Shown here piece after piece: positions 8,831 to 20,003 of a stretch of 37,157 nt of DNA. The translations under genes and the position numbers were made by a program. The notes under the pieces were generated by a model, which saw only the letters and a list, made by a program, of their open reading frames with translations, was not told where the DNA came from and made no database searches. The stretch covers positions 1 through 37,157 of the forward strand of contig JAAFHX010000016.1 in assembly GCA_013297695.1 (NCBI GenBank). Reading direction: 5' to 3'. This stretch comes from Rhodobacterales bacterium. Lineage in GTDB: Bacteria; Pseudomonadota; Alphaproteobacteria; Rhodobacterales; Rhodobacteraceae. Position 1 is the stretch's first letter. The number at the start of each line of letters is the position of its first letter.

Positions 8831-10132
8831 ATGCAGATGGCGCAGGTGGTTGTTCTGGGGGCTGGTCTGGGCGGGGTCGTCATGGCCTACGAGATGATGG
8901 ATCATCTGGGTCGGGATGACCGGCTGACGGTGATCTCGAAGGGCGACTGGTACAGTTTCGTGCCGTCGAACCCCTGGGTGGCCGTGGGCTGGCGAGACCG
9001 GGCCGAGATCGAGGTTGACCTGAAAGATGCCATGAACCGCCGGGGGATCACGCTTTTGACCCAGGGGGCCGCGCTGGTGCACCCCGGAGAAAACCGGGTC
9101 GAACTGACCGATGGCCAAAGCGTCGGCTACGACTATCTCGTGATCGCGACCGGCCCTGACCTCGCTTTCGACGAGATACCGGGACTTGGGCCGGAAGGAC
9201 ATACCGAGTCGGTGTGCCACATCGACCACGCCGAACGGGCCGAAAGGGCGGTAAAGCGGCTGATCGCCAATCCCGGCCCGGTTGTCATCGGTGCCGTGCA
9301 GGGGGCAAGTTGCTTTGGCCCGGCCTATGAGTTTCTCTTCATCCTGGAAACCGCCCTGCGCCGGGCGAGGGTGCGCGACCGCGTGCCGATGACCTTTGTG
9401 ACTGCCGAGCCCTACATCGGGCATCTCGGGCTGGACGGTGTGGGTGACACGCGCGGCCTGCTGGAAGGCCAGATGCGGGCCCATCACGTCAAGTGGATCA
9501 CCAATGCCAAGGTATCCTCGGTCGATCCGGGCATGATGCATGTCGAAGAGGTGAACGAGGACGGCGGCACGAAGAAGCTGCACGACCTGCCCTTTGCCTT
9601 TTCGATGATGCTGCCCGCGTTCCGCGGCGTGCCCGCCGTGCGCGGCACGCCGGGGCTGACCAACCCGCGCGGTTTCGTTCTGGTCGACAAGTATCAGCGC
9701 AACCCGACGTTCCGGAATGTCTTCGGCGTGGGCGTGGGCGTCGCGATCCCGCCGATGGGGCCGACGCCGGTTCCCGTCGGGGTGCCCAAGACCGGCTTCA
9801 TGATCGAAAGCATGGTCACCGCCACCGCCATGAACATCGCAAGCCTGATCCGGGGGCAGGAGCCGTCGGAAGTCGGCTCATGGAACGCTGTCTGCCTGGC
9901 GGATTTCGGCGATGGCGGCGTGGCCTTTGTGGCGCAACCGCAGATACCGCCGCGCAACGTCAACTGGTCTTCGCAGGGCACATGGGTCCACTATGCCAAG
10001 ATCGGGTTCGAGAAGTACTTTCTGCGCAAGATTCGCCTGGGCAAGTCGGAACCCTTCTACGAACGCCTCGCGCTGCAGGCGCTTGGGATCGACAAGCTGA
10101 AATCCACCCATCGCGAACCCGGAGAAGCCTGA
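8831..10132 (+). CDS. sqr: Sulfide:quinone oxidoreductase-type FAD-dependent oxidoreductase
   Basis: N-terminal FAD motif VVVLGAGLGGVVMAYEM; exactly three cysteines at 129, 161 and 355 in SQR-like contexts (ESVCHIDHAE, GASCFGPAYEF, NAVCLADFGD); start ATG 8831 after a G-rich RBS (GGGAGGGGGG). Confidence 0.85.
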   Translation: MQMAQVVVLGAGLGGVVMAYEMMDHLGRDDRLTVISKGDWYSFVPSNPWVAVGWRDRAEIEVDLKDAMNRRGITLLTQGAALVHPGENRVELTDGQSVGYDYLVIATGPDLAFDEIPGLGPEGHTESVCHIDHAERAERAVKRLIANPGPVVIGAVQGASCFGPAYEFLFILETALRRARVRDRVPMTFVTAEPYIGHLGLDGVGDTRGLLEGQMRAHHVKWITNAKVSSVDPGMMHVEEVNEDGGTKKLHDLPFAFSMMLPAFRGVPAVRGTPGLTNPRGFVLVDKYQRNPTFRNVFGVGVGVAIPPMGPTPVPVGVPKTGFMIESMVTATAMNIASLIRGQEPSEVGSWNAVCLADFGDGGVAFVAQPQIPPRNVNWSSQGTWVHYAKIGFEKYFLRKIRLGKSEPFYERLALQALGIDKLKSTHREPGEA

Positions 10133-10329
10133 TGACCGTCAACCGTGCCGTCACCGCCTTTGCCGGCTTCCTGGTGCTTCTGTCGCTGGTCCTCGCCTGG
10201 GCGGTGTCGCCCTGGTTTCTGGGCCTGACCGCCTTTGTGGGGGCAAACCTGCTGCAGTCCGCCTTCACCGGGTTTTGCCCGGCGGCGTCGTTCTTCCGCA
10301 AGGTCGGCCTGCCCGAAACCGCCGCCTGA
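10132..10329 (+). CDS. DUF2892-like (YgaP transmembrane-type) small membrane protein
   Basis: 65 aa, two hydrophobic helices, ATGA overlap with sqr; MTVNRAVTAFAGFLVLLSLVLAWAVSPWFLGLTAFVGANLLQSAFTGFCPAASFFRKVGL. Confidence 0.75.
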   Translation: MTVNRAVTAFAGFLVLLSLVLAWAVSPWFLGLTAFVGANLLQSAFTGFCPAASFFRKVGLPETAA

Positions 10330-10344
10330 CCCCAAGGATCGACC

Positions 10345-11325
10345 ATGCGCCTGACGTTCCACCGTGTTTTCTTGCCGGTCTTGCTTGCGCTGTGTGCCGC
10401 CGGGTCCGGGCTGGCCGGGGAACTGGTGCTGGCCCCGGTCAAGGTGCCCGAGACCAAGGCCCTGTTCGGCCAGATCGAAAGCCGCTTTGTCGTGCCTGCC
10501 CGCAGCCGGATCGGCGGCACGATCACGGCGCTGGACGTGACCGAGGGGGATGAGGTTCAGGCCGGGCAGGTCATCGCGCGGATCGTGGATGACAAGCTGC
10601 AACTGCAGCTTTCCGCCGCCGTCGCCCGACTTGCCGCAGCCACCTCCGAACTTGACAACGCCCTGGTCGAACAGACCCGCAGCGAGGCGCTGCTGGCGCG
10701 CGGATCCACTACGGCGCAGGCGGTTGACCGCGTTCGGACCCAGGTGACCGTGGCCCGCAACGCGGTGGCCGAACTCGCCTCGGGCAAGTCGGTGATCGAA
10801 CAGCAGATGGCCGAAGGGGCCGTGATCGCCCCGGCTGCCGGGCGCGTGCTGACCATCCCCGCCCGTCTGGGCGAGGTGGTGATGGCGGGCGAGGCGGTGG
10901 CCTCGGTTGCGGCCGGGCAGGTGTTCCTGCGGCTGGCCATTCCCGAACGCCATGCCGGGGGCCTGTCGGTCGGGGCGCCGGTTGCCGTGGGGGACGGAGG
11001 GTTCTTGCGCGAAGGCCGGATCGAACGGATATATCCGCTGATCGAGGCAGGTCGGGTGACCGCCGATGTGGCCGTTGACGGGCTGTCCGACAGCTTTATC
11101 GGTCAGCGCGTCCTGGTGCGGGTGCAGGTCGGCACACGGACGGCGCTGGCGGTGCCTGCTGCCGCGATCCGGCGCAGCGCCGGGCTTGATCTTGTAAAGA
11201 TCATGACGGACGGGATGCTGCGGACTGTGACGGTGGTGCCAGGCCAGACGGTCCTTGCCCCGGATGGACCACGGGTCGAAATCCTGTCGGGCCTGCGCAG
11301 CGGCGATATCGTGCTGCTGCCATGA
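10345..11325 (+). CDS. RND efflux transporter periplasmic adaptor subunit (HlyD/MFP family)
   Basis: Signal peptide; barrel-sandwich motifs GGTITALDVTEGDEVQAGQVIARI and VIAPAAGRVLTIPARLGEVVMAGEAVASVA; overlaps the RND gene. Confidence 0.9.
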   Translation: MRLTFHRVFLPVLLALCAAGSGLAGELVLAPVKVPETKALFGQIESRFVVPARSRIGGTITALDVTEGDEVQAGQVIARIVDDKLQLQLSAAVARLAAATSELDNALVEQTRSEALLARGSTTAQAVDRVRTQVTVARNAVAELASGKSVIEQQMAEGAVIAPAAGRVLTIPARLGEVVMAGEAVASVAAGQVFLRLAIPERHAGGLSVGAPVAVGDGGFLREGRIERIYPLIEAGRVTADVAVDGLSDSFIGQRVLVRVQVGTRTALAVPAAAIRRSAGLDLVKIMTDGMLRTVTVVPGQTVLAPDGPRVEILSGLRSGDIVLLP

Positions 11326-14300
11326 TCCCATCGCCGGAACGTGGCATCGCCGGGGCGCTGACGGATGCCTTCATCACCTCTCCCCTGACGCCTCTGGCGC
11401 TGGTGGCGGCGGTTCTCATGGGTCTGGTTGCCCTCATCACCCTGCCGCGCGAGGAAGAGCCGCAGATTTCGGTGCCGATGGTGGACATCCACGTTCAGGC
11501 CCAGGGCCTGCGCGCCGAGGATGCCGTCAAGCTGGTGACCGAACCGCTGGAAACCATCGTCACCTCGATTCCGGGGGTGGATCATGTCTATTCGCAGACG
11601 CGGGACGACGCTGTTCTGGTCACAGCGCGCTTTGCGGTCGGCACCTCGTCGGACGCCGCCATCCTGCGGGTGCATGAAAAGGTCCGTGCGAACCTTGACC
11701 GCATTCCCAAGGGGATTCCCGATCCGCTGATCGTCGGGCGGGGAATCGACGACGTGGCCGTCAAGGTGCTGACCCTGGCCCCGCGCCCCGAGGCCGCCGA
11801 CCGCTGGACCCCTGCCGACCTGACCCGCGTTGCGCGCGAGGTGCAGGTGGCCGTGGCCGCGCTGCCCGAAATCGGGCTGACCTACATCGTGGGCGAGACG
11901 CCCGAAGAGATTCGCATCCGCCCCGATCCGGAACGGCTGGCGCAGGCCGGGCTGACGCTGCAGGCGCTGGCGGCCAAGGTCGAAGGCGCGAACCGCAGCT
12001 TTTCGGCGGGTCTCTTGCGCGAGAACGGGCAACAGATCGGCCTGACCGCAGGCCGCACCCTGGCCGACCTGTCCGAGATCGAAAACCTGCTGGTCACCAC
12101 CCGCGACGGGCGCGCCGTCTATGTCCGCGACGTGGCCGATGTCAGCCTTGCCACCGACACGACCGAGGCGCGGGTGTTCCAGATGGACCGCGACGGCGCG
12201 GGCTTTTCCCGCGTGCCCGCCGTGTCGCTGGCCATTGCCAAGCGGCCCGGCGCCAATGCCGTGACCATCGGAGACGAGATCGGGCAGGCCGTCGCACGCC
12301 TGCAGGGCCGCGTGATTCCCGATGATCTGGTGGTGCATGTCACCCGCGACTATGGCGAGTCGGCGAACGAAAAGGCCAACGAGCTGCTGTTCCATCTGGG
12401 CCTTGCCACGTTGTCCATCGTGGCGCTGGTCTGGGTCGCCATCGGCTGGCGCGAGGCGCTGGTGGTGCTGATCGTCATTCCCGTCACCATCCTGCTGACG
12501 CTGTTTGCGGCGCGGTTGATGGGCTACACGCTGAACCGCGTCAGCCTGTTCGCGCTGATCTTTTCCATCGGCATCCTGGTCGATGACGCCATCGTGGTGA
12601 TCGAGAACATCGCGCGGCACTGGGGCATGCATGACGGCCGCAGCCGCCGCACCGCCGCCGTCGATGCGGTGGGCGAGGTCGGCAACCCGACCATCGTGGC
12701 CACCCTGACCGTGGTGGCGGCGCTGCTGCCGATGCTGTTCGTGTCGGGCATGATGGGGCCGTACATGAGCCCCATTCCCGCCAATGCCTCGGCGGCGATG
12801 GTGTTTTCGTTCTTTGTGGCGGTCATCATCACGCCCTGGCTGATGCTGAAACTTGGCAAGGCCCATGCCGGGGGCGCGCATGGCGCAGGTCAGGGGGACG
12901 GCGGGCACATGGGGCGCATCTACCGGGCGGTGGCGCGGCCTGTCCTGAAATCGCGCGCGCGGTCCCGGGCCTTTCTTCTGGCGGTGCTGGCGCTGACCCT
13001 GGGCTCGATGGGGTTCTTCTATACCGCCGCCGTGACGGTCAAGCTTCTGCCTTTTGACAACAAGTCGGAACTGTCGGTCATGCTGGACATGCCGCGCGGC
13101 ACCTCGGTCGAAGAGACCGACCGCACCCTTGCCGATCTGGCCGCACTTCTGGGCGGCATCCCCGAAGTCACGTCGATCCAGTCGCACGCGGGCACGGCCG
13201 CGCCCTTCAACTTCAACGGCCTTGTCCGGCACAGCTATCTGCGTGCCCAACCGCATCTGGGCGACCTTCAGGTGAACCTGTCGCCCAAGGCCGGGCGGTC
13301 GCGCGAAAGCCATGCCATCGCGCTGGACATGCGGGGCAGGCTGGCAGCGCTGCCGCTGCCTGCCGGGGCCTCGGTCAAGGTGGTCGAGCCGCCGCCCGGA
13401 CCGCCGGTCATGGCGACCCTGCTGGCCGAAATCTACGGCCCCGATCCCGAAACCCGCCGCGCCGTGGCAGCGAAGGTGCGCGAGGCCTTTGCGACGGTGC
13501 CCTATATCGTCGATATCGACGACAGCTTTGGCGTGCCCGCGCCCCGGCTGCGGCTGATGCTGGACGATGCGAACCTCGATTTCTACAAGGTCGATCCGTC
13601 GGATGTCTTCGATACGGTCGGTCTGCTTTACGGCGGCAAGACCGTGGGCTTTTCGCACCGGGGCGAAGGGCGCGCGCCGCTGCCGATCCGCGTGGCTCCG
13701 GCCAGGGCCGACCGGGCGCTGGATGAACGCGCGCTGGCAACGCCGGTTCCCGCCGATGTGCTGCCCGGCGACCGTGGGGTGGTGGAACTGGGCGACGTGG
13801 TGCAGATCGCGTCCGAAACCGCATCGTTCCCGATCTTCCGTCACAACGGCAAGGCCGCCGAGATGGTCACGGCCGAGCTTGCGGGGGCCTTCGAGGCCCC
13901 GCTTTACGGCCAGATCGCCGTGGGCCGGGCGATTGCCGCCGCCGACTGGGGCGACCTGCCCAAGCCTGCAATCGTGCAGCATGGCCAGCCGCAGGATACC
14001 GCCGCGCCGGCCCTGCTGTGGGATGGCGAATGGGAGGTGACCTGGGTCACCTTTCGCGACATGGGGGCGGCGTTCGGCGTGGCGCTGGTGGGCATCTACA
14101 TCCTTGTCGTGATGCAGTTCGGGTCGTTCCGCCTGCCGCTGGTGGTGCTGACCCCGGTGCCGCTGACGCTGATCGGCATCCTGTTCGGCCACTGGCTGTT
14201 CGGCGCGCCGTTTTCGGCCACGTCGATGATCGGTTTCATCGCGCTGGCGGGGATCATCGTGCGCAACTCGATCCTGCTGGTGGATTTCATCCGCCATGCC

Positions 14301-14537
14301 CCGGGCGACGGACGGCCGATGCTGGATGTGGTGCTGCAGGCGGGGTCGATCCGGTTCAAGCCCATCCTGCTGACGGCGCTGGCGGCGATGATCGGGGCGG
14401 TGACGATCCTGACCGACCCGATCTTTCAGGGGCTTGCGATCTCGCTGCTGTTCGGCCTGCTGTCCTCGACCATCCTGACGGTGCTGGTCATTCCGGCGAT
14501 CTATGTGATCTTCCGCAGCGGGCGGGGGGCAGCCTGA
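11322..14537 (+). CDS. RND family efflux transporter permease (AcrB/AcrD/AcrF superfamily)
   Basis: 1071 aa; LPREEEPQISVPMVDIHV, GILVDDAIVVIENIARH, IALAGIIVRNSILLVDFIR, GSIRFKPILLTALAAMIGAV motifs; ATGA overlap with the adaptor gene. Confidence 0.95.
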   Translation: MIPSPERGIAGALTDAFITSPLTPLALVAAVLMGLVALITLPREEEPQISVPMVDIHVQAQGLRAEDAVKLVTEPLETIVTSIPGVDHVYSQTRDDAVLVTARFAVGTSSDAAILRVHEKVRANLDRIPKGIPDPLIVGRGIDDVAVKVLTLAPRPEAADRWTPADLTRVAREVQVAVAALPEIGLTYIVGETPEEIRIRPDPERLAQAGLTLQALAAKVEGANRSFSAGLLRENGQQIGLTAGRTLADLSEIENLLVTTRDGRAVYVRDVADVSLATDTTEARVFQMDRDGAGFSRVPAVSLAIAKRPGANAVTIGDEIGQAVARLQGRVIPDDLVVHVTRDYGESANEKANELLFHLGLATLSIVALVWVAIGWREALVVLIVIPVTILLTLFAARLMGYTLNRVSLFALIFSIGILVDDAIVVIENIARHWGMHDGRSRRTAAVDAVGEVGNPTIVATLTVVAALLPMLFVSGMMGPYMSPIPANASAAMVFSFFVAVIITPWLMLKLGKAHAGGAHGAGQGDGGHMGRIYRAVARPVLKSRARSRAFLLAVLALTLGSMGFFYTAAVTVKLLPFDNKSELSVMLDMPRGTSVEETDRTLADLAALLGGIPEVTSIQSHAGTAAPFNFNGLVRHSYLRAQPHLGDLQVNLSPKAGRSRESHAIALDMRGRLAALPLPAGASVKVVEPPPGPPVMATLLAEIYGPDPETRRAVAAKVREAFATVPYIVDIDDSFGVPAPRLRLMLDDANLDFYKVDPSDVFDTVGLLYGGKTVGFSHRGEGRAPLPIRVAPARADRALDERALATPVPADVLPGDRGVVELGDVVQIASETASFPIFRHNGKAAEMVTAELAGAFEAPLYGQIAVGRAIAAADWGDLPKPAIVQHGQPQDTAAPALLWDGEWEVTWVTFRDMGAAFGVALVGIYILVVMQFGSFRLPLVVLTPVPLTLIGILFGHWLFGAPFSATSMIGFIALAGIIVRNSILLVDFIRHAPGDGRPMLDVVLQAGSIRFKPILLTALAAMIGAVTILTDPIFQGLAISLLFGLLSSTILTVLVIPAIYVIFRSGRGAA

Positions 14538-14614
14538 GGCAAGGCTTTCCTTGAACCGGCGGTGCAAGCCGTGCCAACTGTGCGGCACGCCCCATTTTGT
14601 CCGCGAGGCCCGCC

Positions 14615-16097
14615 GTGACCCCTTCCCTGATCCGCGATCACCGCAGCGACCTGCCGGACGATGCGCCGGTGGTCGTGCTGTTCCGGTGGTCCGCGGGGGC
14701 GTCCGGGGCCAGGGCGGCGGCGCTGGACCGGCAGACCGGCGGCGCAATCTTGCGCGCCTGCACCGCCGCGCGCGGCGACGGGGCGGCGGGAACGGTGGTG
14801 GACGTGCTCGCCCCGCCGGGTCTGGCTGCGCGGCGTGTCATTGTTTTGTCGCTTGGTGCGCCCGAGGCGCTGACGGCGAACGGGGCTGTTCTGGCCGGGG
14901 CGGCGCTGGCCGGGCATCTGGAACACGTCGGCGAAACTGCTGCGGCGCTGCTGGCCGAAGCGTTCGACGACAGCCCGATTGCGCCGGGCGATCTGGTCGC
15001 CAACCTGCTTCTGGGGATGCGGCTGCGCAACTACCGGTTCGCGATGCGGCCGAAGGCGGTGCTGCATCACGACCTGTCCCTGACCCTTGTGGCCGACGCG
15101 GTGGACCCGGCCCCGCTGCACCGCGCCGCAGCCATTGCCGAAGGGGTGACGCTTGCGCGGTCGCTGGTCAACCTGCCCGCAAGCCACCTGAACCCCGACA
15201 CTTTCGCCGACCATCTGGGCCCGCTGCGCGACGCGGGCATCGCGGTCGAGGTGCTGGACCCCGCTGATCTGGAACGCCTGGGAATGCAGGCGATCCTTGC
15301 CGTGGGCAACGGATCGGACCGCAAGCCACGGGTGATCGTGCTGACCTGGGCGGGTGGCCCCGGCGCGCCGCTGGCGCTGGTCGGCAAGGGTGTGTGTTTC
15401 GATGCCGGCGGGCTGGCGATCAAGACCGGGCCGCAGATGTTCGGCATGAAGGGCGACATGGGCGGGGCGGCGGCGGTGATCGGCACGATGCTGGCACTGG
15501 CCCGGCAGAAGGCGCAGGTTCCGGTCGTCGGCGTGCTGGGCGTGGCCGAGAACATGCTGTCGGGGGCGTCCTACAAGCCCGGCGATGTGGTCACCACGAT
15601 GTCGGGCCGCACGGTCGAGGTGTTCGACACCGATTGCGAGGGGCGCATGGTGCTGGCCGATGTGCTGCACTATGCCGCCACGCGGTTCGCACCGCGCGCC
15701 ATCGTCGATCTGGCGACACTGACCTATTCGGTGATGCGCGGTCTTGGCCATGTCTTTGCCGGTCTGTTCGCCACGCATGACCCTCTGGCGCAAGGCCTGC
15801 TGGCGGCAGGCGAGGCCACGGGCGAGAGGTTCTGGCGCCTGCCGCTCGACCCTGCCTATGACGAAAGCCTGCGGTCCGCCATCGCCGACCTGCGCCAGCA
15901 TGGCCGCGATCTGGAAGATGGCGATGCCCCAGTCGCCGCCGCCTTTCTGCGCCATTTTGCCGAAGGCCGCCCCTGGGTGCATCTGGACATCGCAGGCAAG
16001 GAACTGATCGACGCGGATCGCCCGCTGGCCCGCGCAGGCGGGCAGGGGTTCGGCGTGCGCCTGCTGGAAGAGTGGATCACCGGCCTCGGCCCCGGCC

Positions 16098-16111
<14 letters not shown>
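14615..16111 (+). CDS. Leucyl aminopeptidase family (M17) protein
   Basis: GKGVCFDAGGLAIKTGPQMFGMKGDMGGAAAV and VFDTDCEGRMVLADVLHYA match M17 metal/active-site regions; GTG start at 14615 (TTG at 14597 also possible). Confidence 0.88.
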
Positions 16112-17074
<963 letters not shown>

Positions 17075-17078
<4 letters not shown>

Positions 17079-18031
17079 GTGCCCGGCTCCAGATGGCAGG
17101 CCACCTCATGCCCGGCCCCGCGCAGGGCGGGGACCTGTGCGCATGCCGCAAAGGCGCTGCGGCAGCGGGGGGCAAAGGCGCAGCCCCTCGGGCGGAAAAG
17201 CGGCGAGGGGGGCGCGCCTTCGATGGCCTGCAGGCGGTGCGGGCGCGGACCCTCCAACGGCGGGATCGAATCGAGCAGGGCAAGGGTGTAGGGGTGCCGG
17301 GGGTCGGCGAAGAGGGCATCCGCAGGCGCACGCTCCACGATCCGGCCCGCGTACATCACCATGATCCGGTCGGCGAGTTCTGCCATGACGCCCAGATCAT
17401 GCGTGATGAACACGATGGCCGATCCGTGTTTCGCCTGCAGGTTCCGCAGAAGGTCCAGTATCTGCGCCTGCACGGTCACATCCAGCGCAGTTGTCGGCTC
17501 GTCGGCCACCAGCAGCGCGGGGTTGCAGGTCAACGCCATGGCGATCACCGCGCGCTGCCGCATGCCGCCCGACAACTGGTGCGGATAGCGGTGCACGGCC
17601 TCTTCGGGCCGGGGGATGCCGACCTCGGCCAGAAGGTCGATGGCGCGGTCCCAGGCGGCGCGCCTGGTCACCTTCCGGTGCGCCAGAACCTGTTCGGCGA
17701 TCTGCCAGCCGATGGTATAGACCGGGGTCAGCGCGGTCATCGGGTCCTGGAAGATCATCGCCATGTCGCGCCCGCGCAACTGCCGGATTTCGCGCGCGGG
17801 AAGGCCGACCAGTTCCCGGCCCCGAAACCGGATCGACCCTTCGATCCGCGCGTTCAGGTCGGCGATCAGCGCCATCACCGCCAGCATCGTCACCGTCTTG
17901 CCCGACCCGCTTTCGCCGACGATGCCGAGAATCTCGCCCTCGGCCACGTCGAAACTGACACCATCCAGCACGCGGACCAGCCCGGCTTCGGTGTTGAACG
18001 ACACCTTCAGATCGCGCACGGAAAGGATCAT
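17075..18031 (-). CDS. Peptide ABC transporter ATP-binding protein, DppD/OppD-type
   Basis: 318 aa; [52 protein letters not shown] overlap with the downstream ATPase gene. Confidence 0.93.
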
Positions 18032-18999
18032 GCGCTGCGCACCCGCGGGTCGAGCAGGATATAGACCACATCGACCACCGCATTGGCCATCACCACGAAG
18101 AAGCTGGCGTACAGCACCGTCGTCATGATCACCGGCAGATCAAGGTTCTGCAGCGCGTCATAGGTCAGCTTGCCCACACCCTGCAGACCGAACACCACCT
18201 CGGTCAGCAGCGCCGATCCGCCGACGAGCGCGCCGAAATCGAGGCCGAACAGCGTGACAAAGGCAATCAGCGAGGTGCGCAGGGCGTGCACCAGCAGGAT
18301 GCGCGTTTCCGACAGGCCCTTGGCGCGGGCGGTGCGGATGTAGTCTTCCTGCAAGGCCTCGGTGATGCTGGCGCGCAGCACGCGGGCATAAAGCCCGATG
18401 TACAGGATCGACAGCGTGATCCAGGGGATCACCAGCGCGAGGAACCAGCCCTTCGGGCTTTCCGAAAACGGCACATAGCCAAGCGGCGGCACCCATCCGA
18501 GGAACCATGTGTCCTTGAACCGGCTTTGGGTCAGCAGGTTCATCACCTCGCCCAGCCAGTAGACCGGCATCGAAATGCCGATCAGCCCCAGGATCATCAG
18601 CAGCTTGTCCGGCCAGCGGTCGCGGCAGGCGGCTGCCACGACGCCGATGATGACCGAGAACACCACCCACAGCACCGCCGCCCCGAACACCAGCGACAGG
18701 GTCACCGGTATCGTGTCCAGCACCGCGGGCACGACCTTCCAGCCCCGGTTGACGAAGGATGTCAGATCACCGGTAACGAAGATCTTCTGCATCATCGTCA
18801 GGTACTGGATGTAGAACGGCTGATCGAAACCGAACGAGATGCGCACCGCCTCCAGCACCTCGGGCGAGGCGTTGCGGCCGGCGATCCGTGCCGCCGGGTC
18901 AACGCCGGGCGTGGCGAAAAAGATCAGGAAGACCAGCATGGAAATCCCGACCATCACAAAGACCATCTGGGCCAGCCGCTGAAGGATCGCGAACACCAT
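18028..18999 (-). CDS. Peptide ABC transporter permease, DppB-type
   Basis: 323 aa; LQRLAQMVFVMVGISMLVFLIFF N-terminus, YIRTARAKGLSETRILLVHALRTSL EAA-type loop. Confidence 0.92.
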   Translation of the reverse strand: MVFAILQRLAQMVFVMVGISMLVFLIFFATPGVDPAARIAGRNASPEVLEAVRISFGFDQPFYIQYLTMMQKIFVTGDLTSFVNRGWKVVPAVLDTIPVTLSLVFGAAVLWVVFSVIIGVVAAACRDRWPDKLLMILGLIGISMPVYWLGEVMNLLTQSRFKDTWFLGWVPPLGYVPFSESPKGWFLALVIPWITLSILYIGLYARVLRASITEALQEDYIRTARAKGLSETRILLVHALRTSLIAFVTLFGLDFGALVGGSALLTEVVFGLQGVGKLTYDALQNLDLPVIMTTVLYASFFVVMANAVVDVVYILLDPRVRSA

Positions 19000-20003
19000 C
19001 AGCCGCGCCCCAGCTTGACCCTGGATTTCGGGTCCAGCGCGTCGCGCAAGCCGTCCCCGAACACGTTCAGCGACAGCACCGACAGCACGATCATGATGCC
19101 GGGCGCCAGCGCCACCCAGGGCCGGGTGTACAGCAGCGACTGCCCGTCCTGGATGATGGTGCCCCAGCTTGCATTCGGCGGCTGCACACCGATCGACAGG
19201 AACGACAGCGCGCTTTCGGTCAGCATATTCAGCGCCAACATGATCGGGACAAAGACAATCAGCGTGGTCGAGACATTGGGCAGGATGTCCTTGCGCAGGA
19301 TGCGCCCGGGCGAGGCACCAAGCCCGATGGCCGCCATCACGAAATCAGACTGGCGCAGGCTCATCACCTGACCGCGCACGGGACGGGCCACATAGGGAAT
19401 GTAGATCAGCCCGATGATGAAGATCGGCAGGGCAAGCGACCCGGAGTCGATCTCGACCGGGCCAAGCCTGATGCCCTGCGTGATCATCACGACCGACAGC
19501 GAGATCGCCAGCAGGTAGACCGGAAAGGCCCAGAGCACGTCCAGCACGCGGCTGATGATGGTATCGGCCAGACCGCCATAGAACCCGGCAACCAGCCCCA
19601 GCAGGGTTGCGAAGGCCAGCGTCAGGATCGTGGCGATGCCCGCGATGGTGATCGAATTCAGCCCGCCGTACAACAGCCGCGCCATCACGTCGCGCCCCTG
19701 GTTGTCGGCCCCCAGAAAGTAGTTTCCCGGCTGCCACGTCGGCCCGATGGGCGAAAACCCAAGCGCAAGCCCGGTCTTTGGCAGTTCCATCACGGGTTGC
19801 TCCACCCCGTTCACGATGATGACCGCATCCAGCGTGGACCGGAACGGATCGACGCCGGCCCAGGAGGCATAGACCGGGGCCAGCGCGCAGCACACAAGGA
19901 TCAGAACGAACACCGACAGTGCGGCCATGGCAGAACCGTCACGGCGCAACCGCCGCAGCGCCGTGGCCCAGGGGCCACGGCTGAGGGTCGGGGCTGCCGT
20001 CAC
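18999..20003 (-). CDS. Peptide ABC transporter permease, DppC-type
   Basis: 334 aa; LGADNQGRDVMARLLYGG and SDFVMAAIGLGASPGRILRKDILPN motifs typical of DppC. Confidence 0.92.
   Translation of the reverse strand: MTAAPTLSRGPWATALRRLRRDGSAMAALSVFVLILVCCALAPVYASWAGVDPFRSTLDAVIIVNGVEQPVMELPKTGLALGFSPIGPTWQPGNYFLGADNQGRDVMARLLYGGLNSITIAGIATILTLAFATLLGLVAGFYGGLADTIISRVLDVLWAFPVYLLAISLSVVMITQGIRLGPVEIDSGSLALPIFIIGLIYIPYVARPVRGQVMSLRQSDFVMAAIGLGASPGRILRKDILPNVSTTLIVFVPIMLALNMLTESALSFLSIGVQPPNASWGTIIQDGQSLLYTRPWVALAPGIMIVLSVLSLNVFGDGLRDALDPKSRVKLGRG

Noticed and set aside
11103-14747. 1214-aa minus-strand ORF antisense to the RND genes
   Set aside because: Shadow ORF from GC-rich codon bias; translation is low-complexity H/R/Q/G-rich with no domain, while the plus frame is a clear RND pump and adaptor.
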